Source of the DNA: Liquorilactobacillus mali
Lineage (GTDB): Bacteria > Bacillota > Bacilli > Lactobacillales > Lactobacillaceae
NCBI RefSeq assembly: GCF_001437155.1
Contig: NZ_JQAR01000006.1
Coordinates: forward strand, 39,380 to 103,379
Reading direction: 5' to 3'
Length of the DNA stretch: 64,000 nucleotides
Part shown: positions 17,276 through 25,731 of the stretch, in pieces
Layout of the letters: every line of letters begins with the position of its first letter
Numbering within the stretch: position 1 is the stretch's first letter
Translations under genes and position numbers: made by a program
Notes under the pieces: model-generated
Seen by the model: the letters and a program-made list of their open reading frames with translations, nothing else
What the model was told of the DNA's origin: nothing
Databases searched by the model: none

Positions 17276-17314
17276 AACGTCCAACTCCTTTCCTCAAAAA
17301 GTATCATATATTTA

Positions 17315-17340
17315 GTATCGGCACAACAAAAAAAAGTTAA
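17315..17340 (-). promoter_or_regulatory. Sigma-28-type promoter of flgM-flgN-flgK-flgL
   Basis: Minus strand TTAA (17337-17340), 15 bases, CCGATAC (17315-17321). There is one mismatch in each box against the exact sites before flagellin and motA. The -35 lies inside the 3' arm of the fliY terminator and the T-tract forms the spacer. Confidence 0.75.
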
Positions 17341-17363
17341 ACCTCTTTCGTTTAACTTTTTTT
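17328..17363 (-). terminator. Terminator of the chemotaxis-fliM-fliY transcript
   Basis: The stem GTTAAAC/GTTTAAC around a seven-base loop is extended by A7 before and T8 after on the minus strand. It starts four bases past the fliY stop. It overlaps the flgM promoter. Confidence 0.88.
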
Positions 17364-17366
17364 ATT

Positions 17367-18473
17367 CTACTTGAGTCGTTTTATTCTTTGCGTCGGTGAT
17401 AAGATATTCGTGATCCTAATACCAAAGTTCTCATTGATCACTACTACTTCACCAGTTGCAATCGGTTTACCATTGAGTAATATTTCAAGCGGTTCATCGG
17501 TTAACCGATCTAATTCGATAACAGAACCTGTGCCGAAAGATAAAATATCACGCACTTTTTTCTCGCTTCTACCCAAAACAACACTTAAGTTCAATGGAAC
17601 ATCTAGTAATAAATCCAGATTGTCGCCTTCAGCTTTGCGCTCATCATTCAATACTTGAAATTCTGGTTTACTTACTTCAACTGGTTTTTCAACAGTTGGT
17701 TTTTCCTGTTGCTGTTGTTGCTGTGGGGCCGCCTTTATCGGCTCTTCAGTACTTGCCTCAACAATAGTTTTGGTCTCAGGTTCCTCATCGTTTCTAACAG
17801 TTGTTGCCTTATCAGAAAGCATTGCCTTAGCAATATCTTCCACCATATCCGCAGTAAAGATCTGCATAATTTCACTTTCAATTAATCCCTCAACTGACAG
17901 TGAAAACGAAATACGATACACATCAGCATCTTTATCAAGGTTATCGTAATGAACGGATTCAGGATTTTCCCACAACTTAACGTTTGGAGGTAAAATATCC
18001 ACTTTGCGATTTATCATCGTTGCCATAGATGTTGATGCAGAACCAATCATTTGATTCATTGCTTCTGCTACTGCACTTAATTCCAAATCAGTAAACTGTT
18101 TATTTTCAGTTTTGCCGTCCCCTCCCATCATCAAATCCGCAATTATAATTGCATCTTTAACCTCAAGAAGTAACAGATTAGAACCAACTAATCCTTCCTT
18201 AAAACCAACAACTGTTGAAACCTTAGGTGTATCTACTGCACTTAAAATATTACCAAATTTCGTTGCTTCAACTCTTGGAGTAGTAATGCTCACACGCTTA
18301 TTTAAAATAGATGACAAAGTTGTTGCCGCCTGGGACATCGATATGTTGCCCACTTCTCCAATAATATCTTGTTTTGTTTTTTCATCAATATCATCTTTTG
18401 CTTCAGCAGTATCATCTGTAACTGCTCCAGCCATCATTGCATCAATTTCTTCTTGTGATAGACTGTCACTCAT
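17367..18473 (-). CDS. fliY: Flagellar switch phosphatase FliY (CheC-FliN fusion)
   Basis: A 368-residue protein. Residues 1-17 carry a CheY-P binding peptide (LSQEEIDAMMAG). Residues 30-220 are a CheC-like phosphatase domain with EVGNISMSQAATTLS and AVAEAMNQMIGSASTSMA. After a Glu/Gln-rich linker (QQQQQQ) comes the C-terminal FliN/SpoA domain (LLLDVPLNLSVVLGRSEKKVRDILSFGTGSVIELD). It is both a switch-complex part and a CheY-P phosphatase at the motor. Its ATG overlaps the fliM stop. Confidence 0.96.
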   Translation of the reverse strand: MSDSLSQEEIDAMMAGAVTDDTAEAKDDIDEKTKQDIIGEVGNISMSQAATTLSSILNKRVSITTPRVEATKFGNILSAVDTPKVSTVVGFKEGLVGSNLLLLEVKDAIIIADLMMGGDGKTENKQFTDLELSAVAEAMNQMIGSASTSMATMINRKVDILPPNVKLWENPESVHYDNLDKDADVYRISFSLSVEGLIESEIMQIFTADMVEDIAKAMLSDKATTVRNDEEPETKTIVEASTEEPIKAAPQQQQQQEKPTVEKPVEVSKPEFQVLNDERKAEGDNLDLLLDVPLNLSVVLGRSEKKVRDILSFGTGSVIELDRLTDEPLEILLNGKPIATGEVVVINENFGIRITNILSPTQRIKRLK

Positions 18474-19468
18474 TGAGTTTCCCCCTCCAACTTATCGATT
18501 AACTCTACAGCAATCTGATTATTTTTCTTACCCAATTTAACATTATAATACGGACTGCCTTCAACATATGAATCAAGCGGTTCGTTAATCTTACTATCTA
18601 GCTTCAAAATATCACCTGGCTCTAAGTGCAAAAAGTTTGATAGTTCTAGTTCCGACTCTCCCAAGACTACTTGCAAATCAAGAGCAATGTTATTCAAGCT
18701 TTCTTTTAACTTACGTTCATCATTTGCACTATATTCCTGGTTCGAATCAAACCAATTATGAAAGCTTAATTTATCTGTAAGTCCTTCAAAGAACACGTAA
18801 GGAACACAAATATTAATAAAACTATCAATCTCTCCTACTTTAACAGTAAATGTTATCATAACAACCGGTTCATTTGGTGACATATTTTGAAGCAATTGAG
18901 GGTTACTAACCAACTCATCAAATTCAGTCTGCAATTCAATAATATCCTTCCAGACATTCTTATAAATCTTTGTCATCTCAATAACAATTTCTTTTAAAAG
19001 AATCAATTCAATATCTGTAAAAGAATTCTTTCCTTTTACAGATAAGTTTTCTTGCTTGCCAACACCAGCTCCTCCACAAAGTAGTTCCACAATTACCGTG
19101 CAGAGCTGTGGATTTATCTCTAAAATCTGAATTCCCTTTAGCGGGTCGGAATGGAAAAGCCCTAGTAAAGTAAAACGTGGAACTGAATGGATAAATTCAT
19201 CATAACTGACTTGTTCAATAGATGCCAGACTAAAATTAATATTTGACCGCAAGAGCGTTGAAAGAACATTACTGCTGACCTTAGAAAAGTCTTCAAAAAT
19301 CATATGTAACGTATTGACATACTCTTTGGACAGCTTTGTTGGTCTTCTGAAATCATAGCTCTTTACCTTGAGTTCTTCTTCTTTTTCAGTTTTTTCTTCT
19401 ACGATTTCACCGTTGTCCATTGCGTTCAACAGAGAATCAATTTCTTGTTGTGTCAATACTTGGTCCAC
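18470..19468 (-). CDS. fliM: Flagellar motor switch protein FliM
   Basis: A 332-residue protein. It starts with the CheY-P binding peptide LTQQEIDSLLNAM, then YDFRRPTKLSKEYVNTLHMIFEDF, the GG-containing middle domain (LLCGGAGVGK) and a C-terminal SpoA domain (LDLQVVLGESELELSNFLHLEPGDILKLD). Start is GTG with GAGGGA in front. It forms the C-ring and receives CheY-P. It follows cheW and precedes fliY. Confidence 0.97.
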   Translation of the reverse strand: MDQVLTQQEIDSLLNAMDNGEIVEEKTEKEEELKVKSYDFRRPTKLSKEYVNTLHMIFEDFSKVSSNVLSTLLRSNINFSLASIEQVSYDEFIHSVPRFTLLGLFHSDPLKGIQILEINPQLCTVIVELLCGGAGVGKQENLSVKGKNSFTDIELILLKEIVIEMTKIYKNVWKDIIELQTEFDELVSNPQLLQNMSPNEPVVMITFTVKVGEIDSFINICVPYVFFEGLTDKLSFHNWFDSNQEYSANDERKLKESLNNIALDLQVVLGESELELSNFLHLEPGDILKLDSKINEPLDSYVEGSPYYNVKLGKKNNQIAVELIDKLEGETQ

Positions 19469-19484
19469 TTTGATCCCTCACTTA

Positions 19485-19883
19485 TCAAAAAATCAGTTGA
19501 TTTATCTCTATAACACTTGCTACATTTTCTTCAACAGTTGTTGCACCAATATAATATTTCTTATCTGAAGTACTTTCAAGCTGAATTTGATCTTTTTCTA
19601 TATCGATAACTTTCAATACTTCGTCTATCAATAATCCCTTACGATTATCCTCGTTCTTCATTATTAATATATTCATCTTTTTCTTGATTGGTGGTAGATC
19701 AATTAATTCTGCCAGCCCAATTACCGTCAAAACACTGCCTCTCAAGTTTATCAACCCCTGTACCCATTTTGGTGCTAAGGGTATCCCCGTTATCTCGACA
19801 GTATCTATTACTTCTTCAACAGATTCAGCTGAAACCATAAAATTTTGCTGGTTCATTTTAAAGAGAATCATTTGCACAGTCAA
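19485..19883 (-). CDS. cheW: Chemotaxis coupling protein CheW (first copy)
   Basis: A 132-residue CheW with the family core WVQGLINLRGSVLTVIGLAELIDL, the NILIMKNEDNRKGLLIDEVLKVIDIE segment and a C-terminal beta strand. CheW links CheA to receptors in arrays. Start is TTG at 19883 or possibly GTG at 19877; both have AGGAG upstream. It sits between cheY and fliM. A second CheW is at 25210-25701. Confidence 0.92.
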   Translation of the reverse strand: MTVQMILFKMNQQNFMVSAESVEEVIDTVEITGIPLAPKWVQGLINLRGSVLTVIGLAELIDLPPIKKKMNILIMKNEDNRKGLLIDEVLKVIDIEKDQIQLESTSDKKYYIGATTVEENVASVIEINQLIF

Positions 19884-19897
19884 ACATCTCCTAACGT

Positions 19898-20260
19898 TTA
19901 AGATAGTGCCTTGTCTAAAGCCTTGATAACCCTATCCGTATCAAAAGGCTTAACAATAAAATCAACAGCTCCTGCTCGAATTGCTTCCATAACCATACCC
20001 TGCTGTCCCATTGCACTGCACATTACAACTTTTGCATTACCATCAAAATTCTTAATTAACTTCAAGGCCTCAATTCCATCTACTTCGGGCATAGTAATAT
20101 CCATTGTGACTAAATCTGGTTTTGCAGCTTGATACTTATCAAAAGCATCTTGTCCATTTTCGGCTTCTTCTGCAACCTCATACCCATTCTTTTCTAAAAT
20201 ATCTCTTAATTTCATTCTCATAAAAACCGCATCATCAACAATTAGAACTCTTTTTGCCAT
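19898..20260 (-). CDS. cheY: Chemotaxis response regulator CheY
   Basis: A 120-residue single receiver domain: acidic pair DD at 9-10, phospho-acceptor Asp54 (VTMDITMPEVDG), conserved Ser/Thr in VVMCSAMG and Lys in FIVKPFD. No output domain. CheY-P binds FliM and FliY at the switch. Strong ribosome site AAAGGAG. Confidence 0.97.
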   Translation of the reverse strand: MAKRVLIVDDAVFMRMKLRDILEKNGYEVAEEAENGQDAFDKYQAAKPDLVTMDITMPEVDGIEALKLIKNFDGNAKVVMCSAMGQQGMVMEAIRAGAVDFIVKPFDTDRVIKALDKALS

Positions 20261-20273
20261 TTTATTGCTCCTT

Positions 20274-20861
20274 TCAAACTTGTAAAGACTCTACCATTTT
20301 ATCCAAAACACCCTGCTCTGGGATTAAAAACAACGATGAATCAATTTTTTCATCTGCGTATATAAATTCATTTCTCATAATCATTATTTGATCATCATAG
20401 TGTTCCAATGCTAGGTAAGAACTGCTAATAATAGCACCAAAGTAATCTTCTTGCGTTCGTGGTACTGATGTTTGCATCTCTGTGTTCAACAATCCTTCAA
20501 TTGCATTTAGAAATGAATTAGTTATTATATTGGTTAGCTCGTTAATCGCCGATACTTCCAGCTCATCTGAAGCCGAAACACCACCTAGTAACAGCTTAAT
20601 CAGTTTTTGGATTGATTTATCTGGTATTACTAGAAGAAAAATCCCGCTATAATCACCACTAAAATTACTAATAGTAGCGTGGACCTCTTCGTCCTCAGCA
20701 TATATTTCTTTGTATAATTCATGATAACTTAGAAAACTGATTTCAGGAACATGCATATTGATTTTTTGATTAACAAGCTTTGAAATACTTGTTGCTGCAT
20801 TGCCGCCGCCAATATTTATGATTTCTTTTATCGCGTCTAATTCAATATCAGTATATTCCAT
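20274..20861 (-). CDS. cheC: CheY-P phosphatase CheC
   Basis: A 195-residue protein with two copies of the D/SxxxExxNxxxN phosphatase motif: DAIKEIINIGGGN near residue 9 and SAINELTNIITN near residue 112. Both are intact, as in Bacillus and Thermotoga CheC. It removes phosphate from CheY and partners with CheD, which is also encoded in this operon. Its ATG overlaps the cheA stop. Confidence 0.94.
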   Translation of the reverse strand: MEYTDIELDAIKEIINIGGGNAATSISKLVNQKINMHVPEISFLSYHELYKEIYAEDEEVHATISNFSGDYSGIFLLVIPDKSIQKLIKLLLGGVSASDELEVSAINELTNIITNSFLNAIEGLLNTEMQTSVPRTQEDYFGAIISSSYLALEHYDDQIMIMRNEFIYADEKIDSSLFLIPEQGVLDKMVESLQV

Positions 20862-22918
20862 TAGCTTTCAACCAACTTGCCTTGACAAATGGCATTAACA
20901 TCTAGGATAAGTGCAATCGATCCATTTCCAAAGATTGTCGCACCTTGAAACTTGTTAAGTTTTTGAATAATGGTATCGATTTTTTTAATCACAATCTCTT
21001 GTTGACCAATTAATTCATTGACCAATACTGCAAAATATTGTTTATCACTCTTAACAACGATTGCAAACTGTTTGGTATTCTCCTCATTCGTTAAGCCTAA
21101 AACCTTATCTACCCTGATAACTGGAATCAATCCTTCTTGATATTCTACTACTTCCCTATCCATGCTGGTAATTATTTCTTTTTCTTGAATTACAACAACA
21201 CGTTCAACAACATCCAGCGGAATTGCAAAACTTTCATTAGCAACTCTTACCATCAGTGCCTGAATGATTGATAGTGTTAACGGTAACTTAATTACAAATC
21301 TTGTCCCGACATGCAGTTCCGTCTTCATCTCTAATGATCCGCCTAAATCATTGATTTTGGCCATTACTGCATCTAATCCGACACCACGCCCAGAAATATT
21401 GGTAATCTTTTTAGCAGTTGAAAAGCCGGGATGAAAAATCAAATTAATTAATTCATTATCTGTCATCCCTGTTGTATCAATTCCTTTACTCTCAGCACTT
21501 TCCTTCATGACCTGTGGATCAATTCCCTTACCGTCATCTTCAAGTGTGATATTGACTTGGTTGCCTTCTTGATATGCAGATAACTTAATTATTCCCTTTT
21601 CTGGTTTTCCAAGTTTCTTACGTGCTTCTGAGCTCTCAATTCCATGGTCTGCAGAATTACGCAATAAATGGATCAAAGGCTCGCTCAATTCCGAAACCAC
21701 CGTCTTGTCCAATTCGGTCTCTTCACCTTCAACTATCAGCTCCATATCTTTATCAAGTTCTTTAGCCAAGTCTCTAACCATACGTGGAAAACGACTAAAG
21801 ACGACACTCACTTGCTGCATTCTAATCTTCAAGACCAAATCTTGCAGCTCAGAAGTCAGACGTGAAACTTGTTCTAATGAATCCTTGACCTCCATCGCAT
21901 CATTTCTTTTGTTCGCGTCATCCAATTGATTACGATAAACAACCAATTCCGAGACCAAATTCAAGAATGAATCTAAACGTGATAAGTCGACCCTGATTGA
22001 TTGATTCCTAGCCGCACTAGGATGTTTGCCTGGTGTACTGCTTTTCTTTCCTTTTTTATCAGGAGATTTGGTTTTTTTGGCAGTACTCTCAGTTGGTTTA
22101 ACAGGTGCAGATTCCGCTGAAGGTTTGTGTTCATTACTATTTGCAGACTTGGCGCTATCGAATTCTTCTACGATAAAGGTATCAATTTCACTATTGATAT
22201 CAATATTTGCCTCGACTTGTTCCTTTGTATTCTTTGTCAAATAAATCAGTTTGAAATCAGTATTAAATTCACCATTTTCAAGTAAATCAGCAGTAGGTTC
22301 TGTATAAATAACATCTCCTTCTTGCTCTAAATGTTCAATGATCAAGAATGCTCTTGGTCCTTTAAGCATTGATTCTTTATCTATTCGAATTGCTACTACA
22401 AATGCGTTATATCCTTGCGATTTTGCCTTCTTCACAACATCAATATCCGCATCTTCGCTGCTTTCTAATGCTGTAGTCAGTTTTTCAGTTTTTCCACTTG
22501 TATTTTGAACTTCCCCAGTTGCTGTACCATTAACACTTTCTTCGACATTGATTAATTTCTTTAGTAATTCACTAATTTGATCTTCTGACAGCTCTTGGTC
22601 ATTACGTAAATCCTCTACTAGTTCTGACAACTTATCCAAGCATTCAAATATCAATGATATGTATTCACTTGTGACTTTCAATTTGCCAGACTTAAAAAAG
22701 TCAAAAAGATTTTCCATTTTATGCGTGAGCTTAGTCATCACATTATAGCCCATTGTTGCAGACATTCCTTTTAATGTATGTGCCGCCCTAAAAATTTCAT
22801 TGATCAAGTCTATATTTTCAGGTTCACTTTCCAATTCCAGAACATCATCGTTTAACTTTTGAAGATTATCATCACTTTCTTCAAAAAATAGGTTACGATA
22901 TACACTATTGTCGTCCAT
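20861..22918 (-). CDS. cheA: Chemotaxis histidine kinase CheA
   Basis: A 685-residue kinase. P1 HPt domain has phospho-His47 (AAHTLKGMSATMG); a P2-like region at about 150-250; a Lys/Pro/Ser linker; the P3 dimerisation helices (SIRVDLSRLDSFLNLVSELV); the P4 ATPase with N box HLLRNSADHGIE, G1 EDDGKGID and G2 GRGVGLDAV; and P5 CheW-like domain at the C-terminus. It phosphorylates CheY and CheB. It has a GGAAGGAG ribosome site. Confidence 0.97.
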   Translation of the reverse strand: MDDNSVYRNLFFEESDDNLQKLNDDVLELESEPENIDLINEIFRAAHTLKGMSATMGYNVMTKLTHKMENLFDFFKSGKLKVTSEYISLIFECLDKLSELVEDLRNDQELSEDQISELLKKLINVEESVNGTATGEVQNTSGKTEKLTTALESSEDADIDVVKKAKSQGYNAFVVAIRIDKESMLKGPRAFLIIEHLEQEGDVIYTEPTADLLENGEFNTDFKLIYLTKNTKEQVEANIDINSEIDTFIVEEFDSAKSANSNEHKPSAESAPVKPTESTAKKTKSPDKKGKKSSTPGKHPSAARNQSIRVDLSRLDSFLNLVSELVVYRNQLDDANKRNDAMEVKDSLEQVSRLTSELQDLVLKIRMQQVSVVFSRFPRMVRDLAKELDKDMELIVEGEETELDKTVVSELSEPLIHLLRNSADHGIESSEARKKLGKPEKGIIKLSAYQEGNQVNITLEDDGKGIDPQVMKESAESKGIDTTGMTDNELINLIFHPGFSTAKKITNISGRGVGLDAVMAKINDLGGSLEMKTELHVGTRFVIKLPLTLSIIQALMVRVANESFAIPLDVVERVVVIQEKEIITSMDREVVEYQEGLIPVIRVDKVLGLTNEENTKQFAIVVKSDKQYFAVLVNELIGQQEIVIKKIDTIIQKLNKFQGATIFGNGSIALILDVNAICQGKLVES

Positions 22919-22938
22919 TAATCAAATCTCCTTCCACA

Positions 22939-23712
22939 TTAGATTTTTCTATATATAAAAGTATCAACTTTTTCAAGATTAAACTTACTAGGTTCATTAA
23001 TTGTTTCAGTTGCACCCGTAAACAGCAGACCACCCCTGTTAAGAGATTCGCTAAATTTCCGATAAACATCATCACGCGCCTCTAACTTAAAATAAATAGT
23101 GACATTACGGCAAACTATTACTTGAACATTCTTAGGATATTGCGTACCCAACAAATCCTGTCTTTCAAAAGAAACGTATTTCTTGATCTCATTTTTTACA
23201 ACGTATTTGTCGGATCCTATTTCATTAAAATACTTCGCCAAGTCAGAAGGAGCCACGTTAGTTAATTCTGCTTTCGCATACTCGCCTTGTCTAGCCTTTG
23301 CGAGGATATTATTATCTATATCGGTTGCAAGAATACTAGTATTTCTTACCTTGTTCTTATTTAAAATCATTGCTAGCGAATAAGGTTCTGCACCTGTTGA
23401 ACAAGCTGCACTCCAAATTTTTATATGGTCAAATTCGGGGACCACCTTTTCCATAAAACACCTTTCAAATATGTCAAAGATTTCTTTATTTCTAAAAAAA
23501 TCTGTAACGTTGATCGTTATATGTTTTACAAATGCGTTATATGCATCGCGATTTTTTTCAAGAATACGTGCATATTCCTCAACTGTTTTTGCACCCGTGG
23601 AATTCATGATGTTTGTTATCCTACGTTGCATTTGTTTTTCCTTATAGTTGTTTAAATCAATTCCTACATTTTTTAATACCCATTTGTTGAAGAAAATAAA
23701 ATTCTGTTCCAT
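22939..23712 (-). CDS. cheR: Chemoreceptor glutamate methyltransferase CheR
   Basis: A 257-residue SAM methyltransferase with an N-terminal helical domain and the catalytic domain: IWSAACSTGAEPYSLAMIL (SAM motif), ILATDIDNNILAKARQGEY, VQVIVCRNVTIYFK and GGLLFTGATETI. It methylates receptor glutamates for adaptation. The ATG at 23712 is chosen; an upstream TTG overlaps the cheB stop. No pentapeptide-tethering region is needed, since the receptor in this operon lacks one. Confidence 0.94.
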   Translation of the reverse strand: MEQNFIFFNKWVLKNVGIDLNNYKEKQMQRRITNIMNSTGAKTVEEYARILEKNRDAYNAFVKHITINVTDFFRNKEIFDIFERCFMEKVVPEFDHIKIWSAACSTGAEPYSLAMILNKNKVRNTSILATDIDNNILAKARQGEYAKAELTNVAPSDLAKYFNEIGSDKYVVKNEIKKYVSFERQDLLGTQYPKNVQVIVCRNVTIYFKLEARDDVYRKFSESLNRGGLLFTGATETINEPSKFNLEKVDTFIYRKI

Positions 23713-23716
23713 TCTC

Positions 23717-24721
23717 TCACCCAATCATCTGTTGCAATCTTTGACACACTTCATCCAAGCTTAAAACTTCATCTACGACCCCAGCTTCAATTGCGCTGCG
23801 TGGCATCCCAAAAATCACACTACTTTTTTCATCTTGCGAAACTGTATAACCACCAAAGTCTTTTATTCTGCTCATACCAATAGTCCCATCTTTTCCCATA
23901 CCGGTTAAGATAATCCCTGCAAGCCTGTTTCTGTAAACATCTGCCGCCGAAATAAATAAATTATCAACTGCCGGCCTCGTTCCGTTTTGTTTAGGTCCTT
24001 GATTTAGAGATATCTTGCCATTCTTAATTATCATGTGAAAATCTCCTGGAGCAATATATATCTTAGACTCGATTTTCATCCCATCTTTTGCTTCAATAAC
24101 TTCACTTTTACTTTCCTGGTTCAGCCTCTCAGCAAATGATGTTGTAAATCCCTTAGGCATATGCTGAACTATTAATATTGGTACCCTTGTAGGTTTTTTT
24201 AGTGAACTGATTATTTTAAGCAATGTCTTGGGCCCGCCTGTTGATGCACCAATAACTATGGCTTTGAGAATACTAAAGTCCTTCTCAGTCTTCTTTGGGC
24301 TTACAAAAAGATTCACTTTATTGTCTGAATTACTTCCTACTTCACCATCAATTCCTCTGACTTTTGTTACAAACTCCTCTATCCATTCGTTTTCCAAATT
24401 CATTAGATTTTTTGGTTTTTCAACAAAATCAGTAGCCCCTGTTGCTAAAGCATCGATTGTATTCTCTTTTCTGCTTAACGCACTCAGAATAATTACTGGA
24501 ACATCATTTGTACGTCGAATGATTTTAAGTGCTTCTAATCCACTCATTACTGGCATCTCTATATCCATTAGCACTAAGTCGTAATTATTTTTGTCAATCA
24601 ATTCGACCGCTTGTTTACCATCTCGTGCCATATCTGCCACGTGCAAATTAGCTTGTCTTTCAACAATATCCGTAATTACCTTTCGCATGAATGCTGAATC
24701 ATCAACAACTAAAATATTCAT
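23717..24721 (-). CDS. cheB: Chemoreceptor methylesterase/deamidase CheB
   Basis: A 334-residue protein: an N-terminal receiver (ILVVDDSAFMRKV, phospho-Asp in LVLMDIEMPVMSG, Lys in FVEKPKN), a linker, and a C-terminal esterase with catalytic Ser in GASTGGPKTL, His in VQHMPKGFTTSF and Asp in TGMGKDGTIGM. It demethylates receptors when phosphorylated by CheA. The ATG at 24721 is used; the 14-residue upstream extension overlaps cheD. Confidence 0.96.
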   Translation of the reverse strand: MNILVVDDSAFMRKVITDIVERQANLHVADMARDGKQAVELIDKNNYDLVLMDIEMPVMSGLEALKIIRRTNDVPVIILSALSRKENTIDALATGATDFVEKPKNLMNLENEWIEEFVTKVRGIDGEVGSNSDNKVNLFVSPKKTEKDFSILKAIVIGASTGGPKTLLKIISSLKKPTRVPILIVQHMPKGFTTSFAERLNQESKSEVIEAKDGMKIESKIYIAPGDFHMIIKNGKISLNQGPKQNGTRPAVDNLFISAADVYRNRLAGIILTGMGKDGTIGMSRIKDFGGYTVSQDEKSSVIFGMPRSAIEAGVVDEVLSLDEVCQRLQQMIG

Positions 24722-24734
24722 AAAATCCGTCTTT

Positions 24735-25229
24735 CTATATATATACGATTTCGTGGTTAACAATTCGTACCATCGTCTTAAAATCTTTCAAATCGACTAC
24801 CATTGTTCTTCCACTATTTCCCCCAACATGTTCTGAAATAATTGGTATTTTCAAACTAGCTAAAGAATTTCTAACAGCCAATACATTACGTTGGCCAATG
24901 CTCAACCCAGTTCCATTATTGAAGTTAAACATATTGGCCCCACCAACGATTTTGGCAGCCAAATCCGCATTAGGTGATTCCTTTTTGATTTGGGCAACCA
25001 TCTCTGGAATTGCTAGATTTGCAAACTTAGCATTATTCAGTGCGCCTTTATTTTCAAATGGCACACTATCTGGAAGCATTATGTGACTCAGTCCTCCAAT
25101 TCTTGTCTTTTTATCATAGACAATCGTCCCAACACATGAGCCCAAGCCAACGGTTACCAGCTTGTAATTTTCCATTCCTAGCTTATATTCTGCAATTCCA
25201 ACTTTTATTTCATTCTCCAGCGCTGTCAT
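24735..25229 (-). CDS. cheD: Chemoreceptor glutamine deamidase CheD
   Basis: A 164-residue CheD with the catalytic Cys in GLGSCVGT and His in LSHIMLPDS, followed by KIVGGANMF and GGNSGRTM. It deamidates receptor glutamines and activates CheC. The ATG at 25229 has AGAAGG in front and overlaps the cheW2 end by 20 bases. Its presence with CheC and CheY is the Bacillus-type adaptation set. Confidence 0.95.
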   Translation of the reverse strand: MTALENEIKVGIAEYKLGMENYKLVTVGLGSCVGTIVYDKKTRIGGLSHIMLPDSVPFENKGALNNAKFANLAIPEMVAQIKKESPNADLAAKIVGGANMFNFNNGTGLSIGQRNVLAVRNSLASLKIPIISEHVGGNSGRTMVVDLKDFKTMVRIVNHEIVYI

Positions 25230-25701
25230 CAAAGGTACCTTCTGGTGCAGTTTCTTCAAGTGCATCTATTATTTGATCTTCTTGCTTGTTATCAAAGAGG
25301 TATGTTAGATCAATTGAAATTACAATATCATCCTTAAGTTTCAAGAACTTATCCACATAGCCTCTTTTTAGATTTGCTCTTTCAATTTCAACTTCATACT
25401 CTGTCTCAGTCAATTCCGTAATTCCCACTATCTCTTCAATCAATAATCCCAATGAATTGTCTTGCCAATTGCATAGAATTACCTTGGAACTAGGACTATC
25501 CTCAATCTTCTCACCAAAAAGCTTATCTCTAAAATCAATAATAGGTGCCATCGTATTGTTATATTCCAGCGCTCCTAGAACGTATTCGGGCACCTCTGGA
25601 AGCACTATAAATTTTGGAGATTCCACTACTCTTTTCACTATGCTCACTGGCAATGCAAACATTTGCTCATGACTTTTAAATACAATATACTGATCTACCA
25701 C
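25210..25701 (-). CDS. cheW: CheW-like coupling protein (second copy)
   Basis: A 163-residue CheW domain: VFKSHEQMFALPVSIVKRVVES, LPEVPEYVLGALEYNNTMAPIIDFRDKLFG and SLGLLIEEIVGI. It is about 30 residues longer than the first CheW because of an acidic C-terminal tail. No receiver domain follows, so it is not CheV. Start is GTG. It lies between the receptor and cheD, so it may couple this receptor preferentially. Confidence 0.88.
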   Translation of the reverse strand: MVDQYIVFKSHEQMFALPVSIVKRVVESPKFIVLPEVPEYVLGALEYNNTMAPIIDFRDKLFGEKIEDSPSSKVILCNWQDNSLGLLIEEIVGITELTETEYEVEIERANLKRGYVDKFLKLKDDIVISIDLTYLFDNKQEDQIIDALEETAPEGTFDDSAGE

Positions 25702-25731
25702 CTAAAGCCATCTCCCTCAAATTAACCTTTT

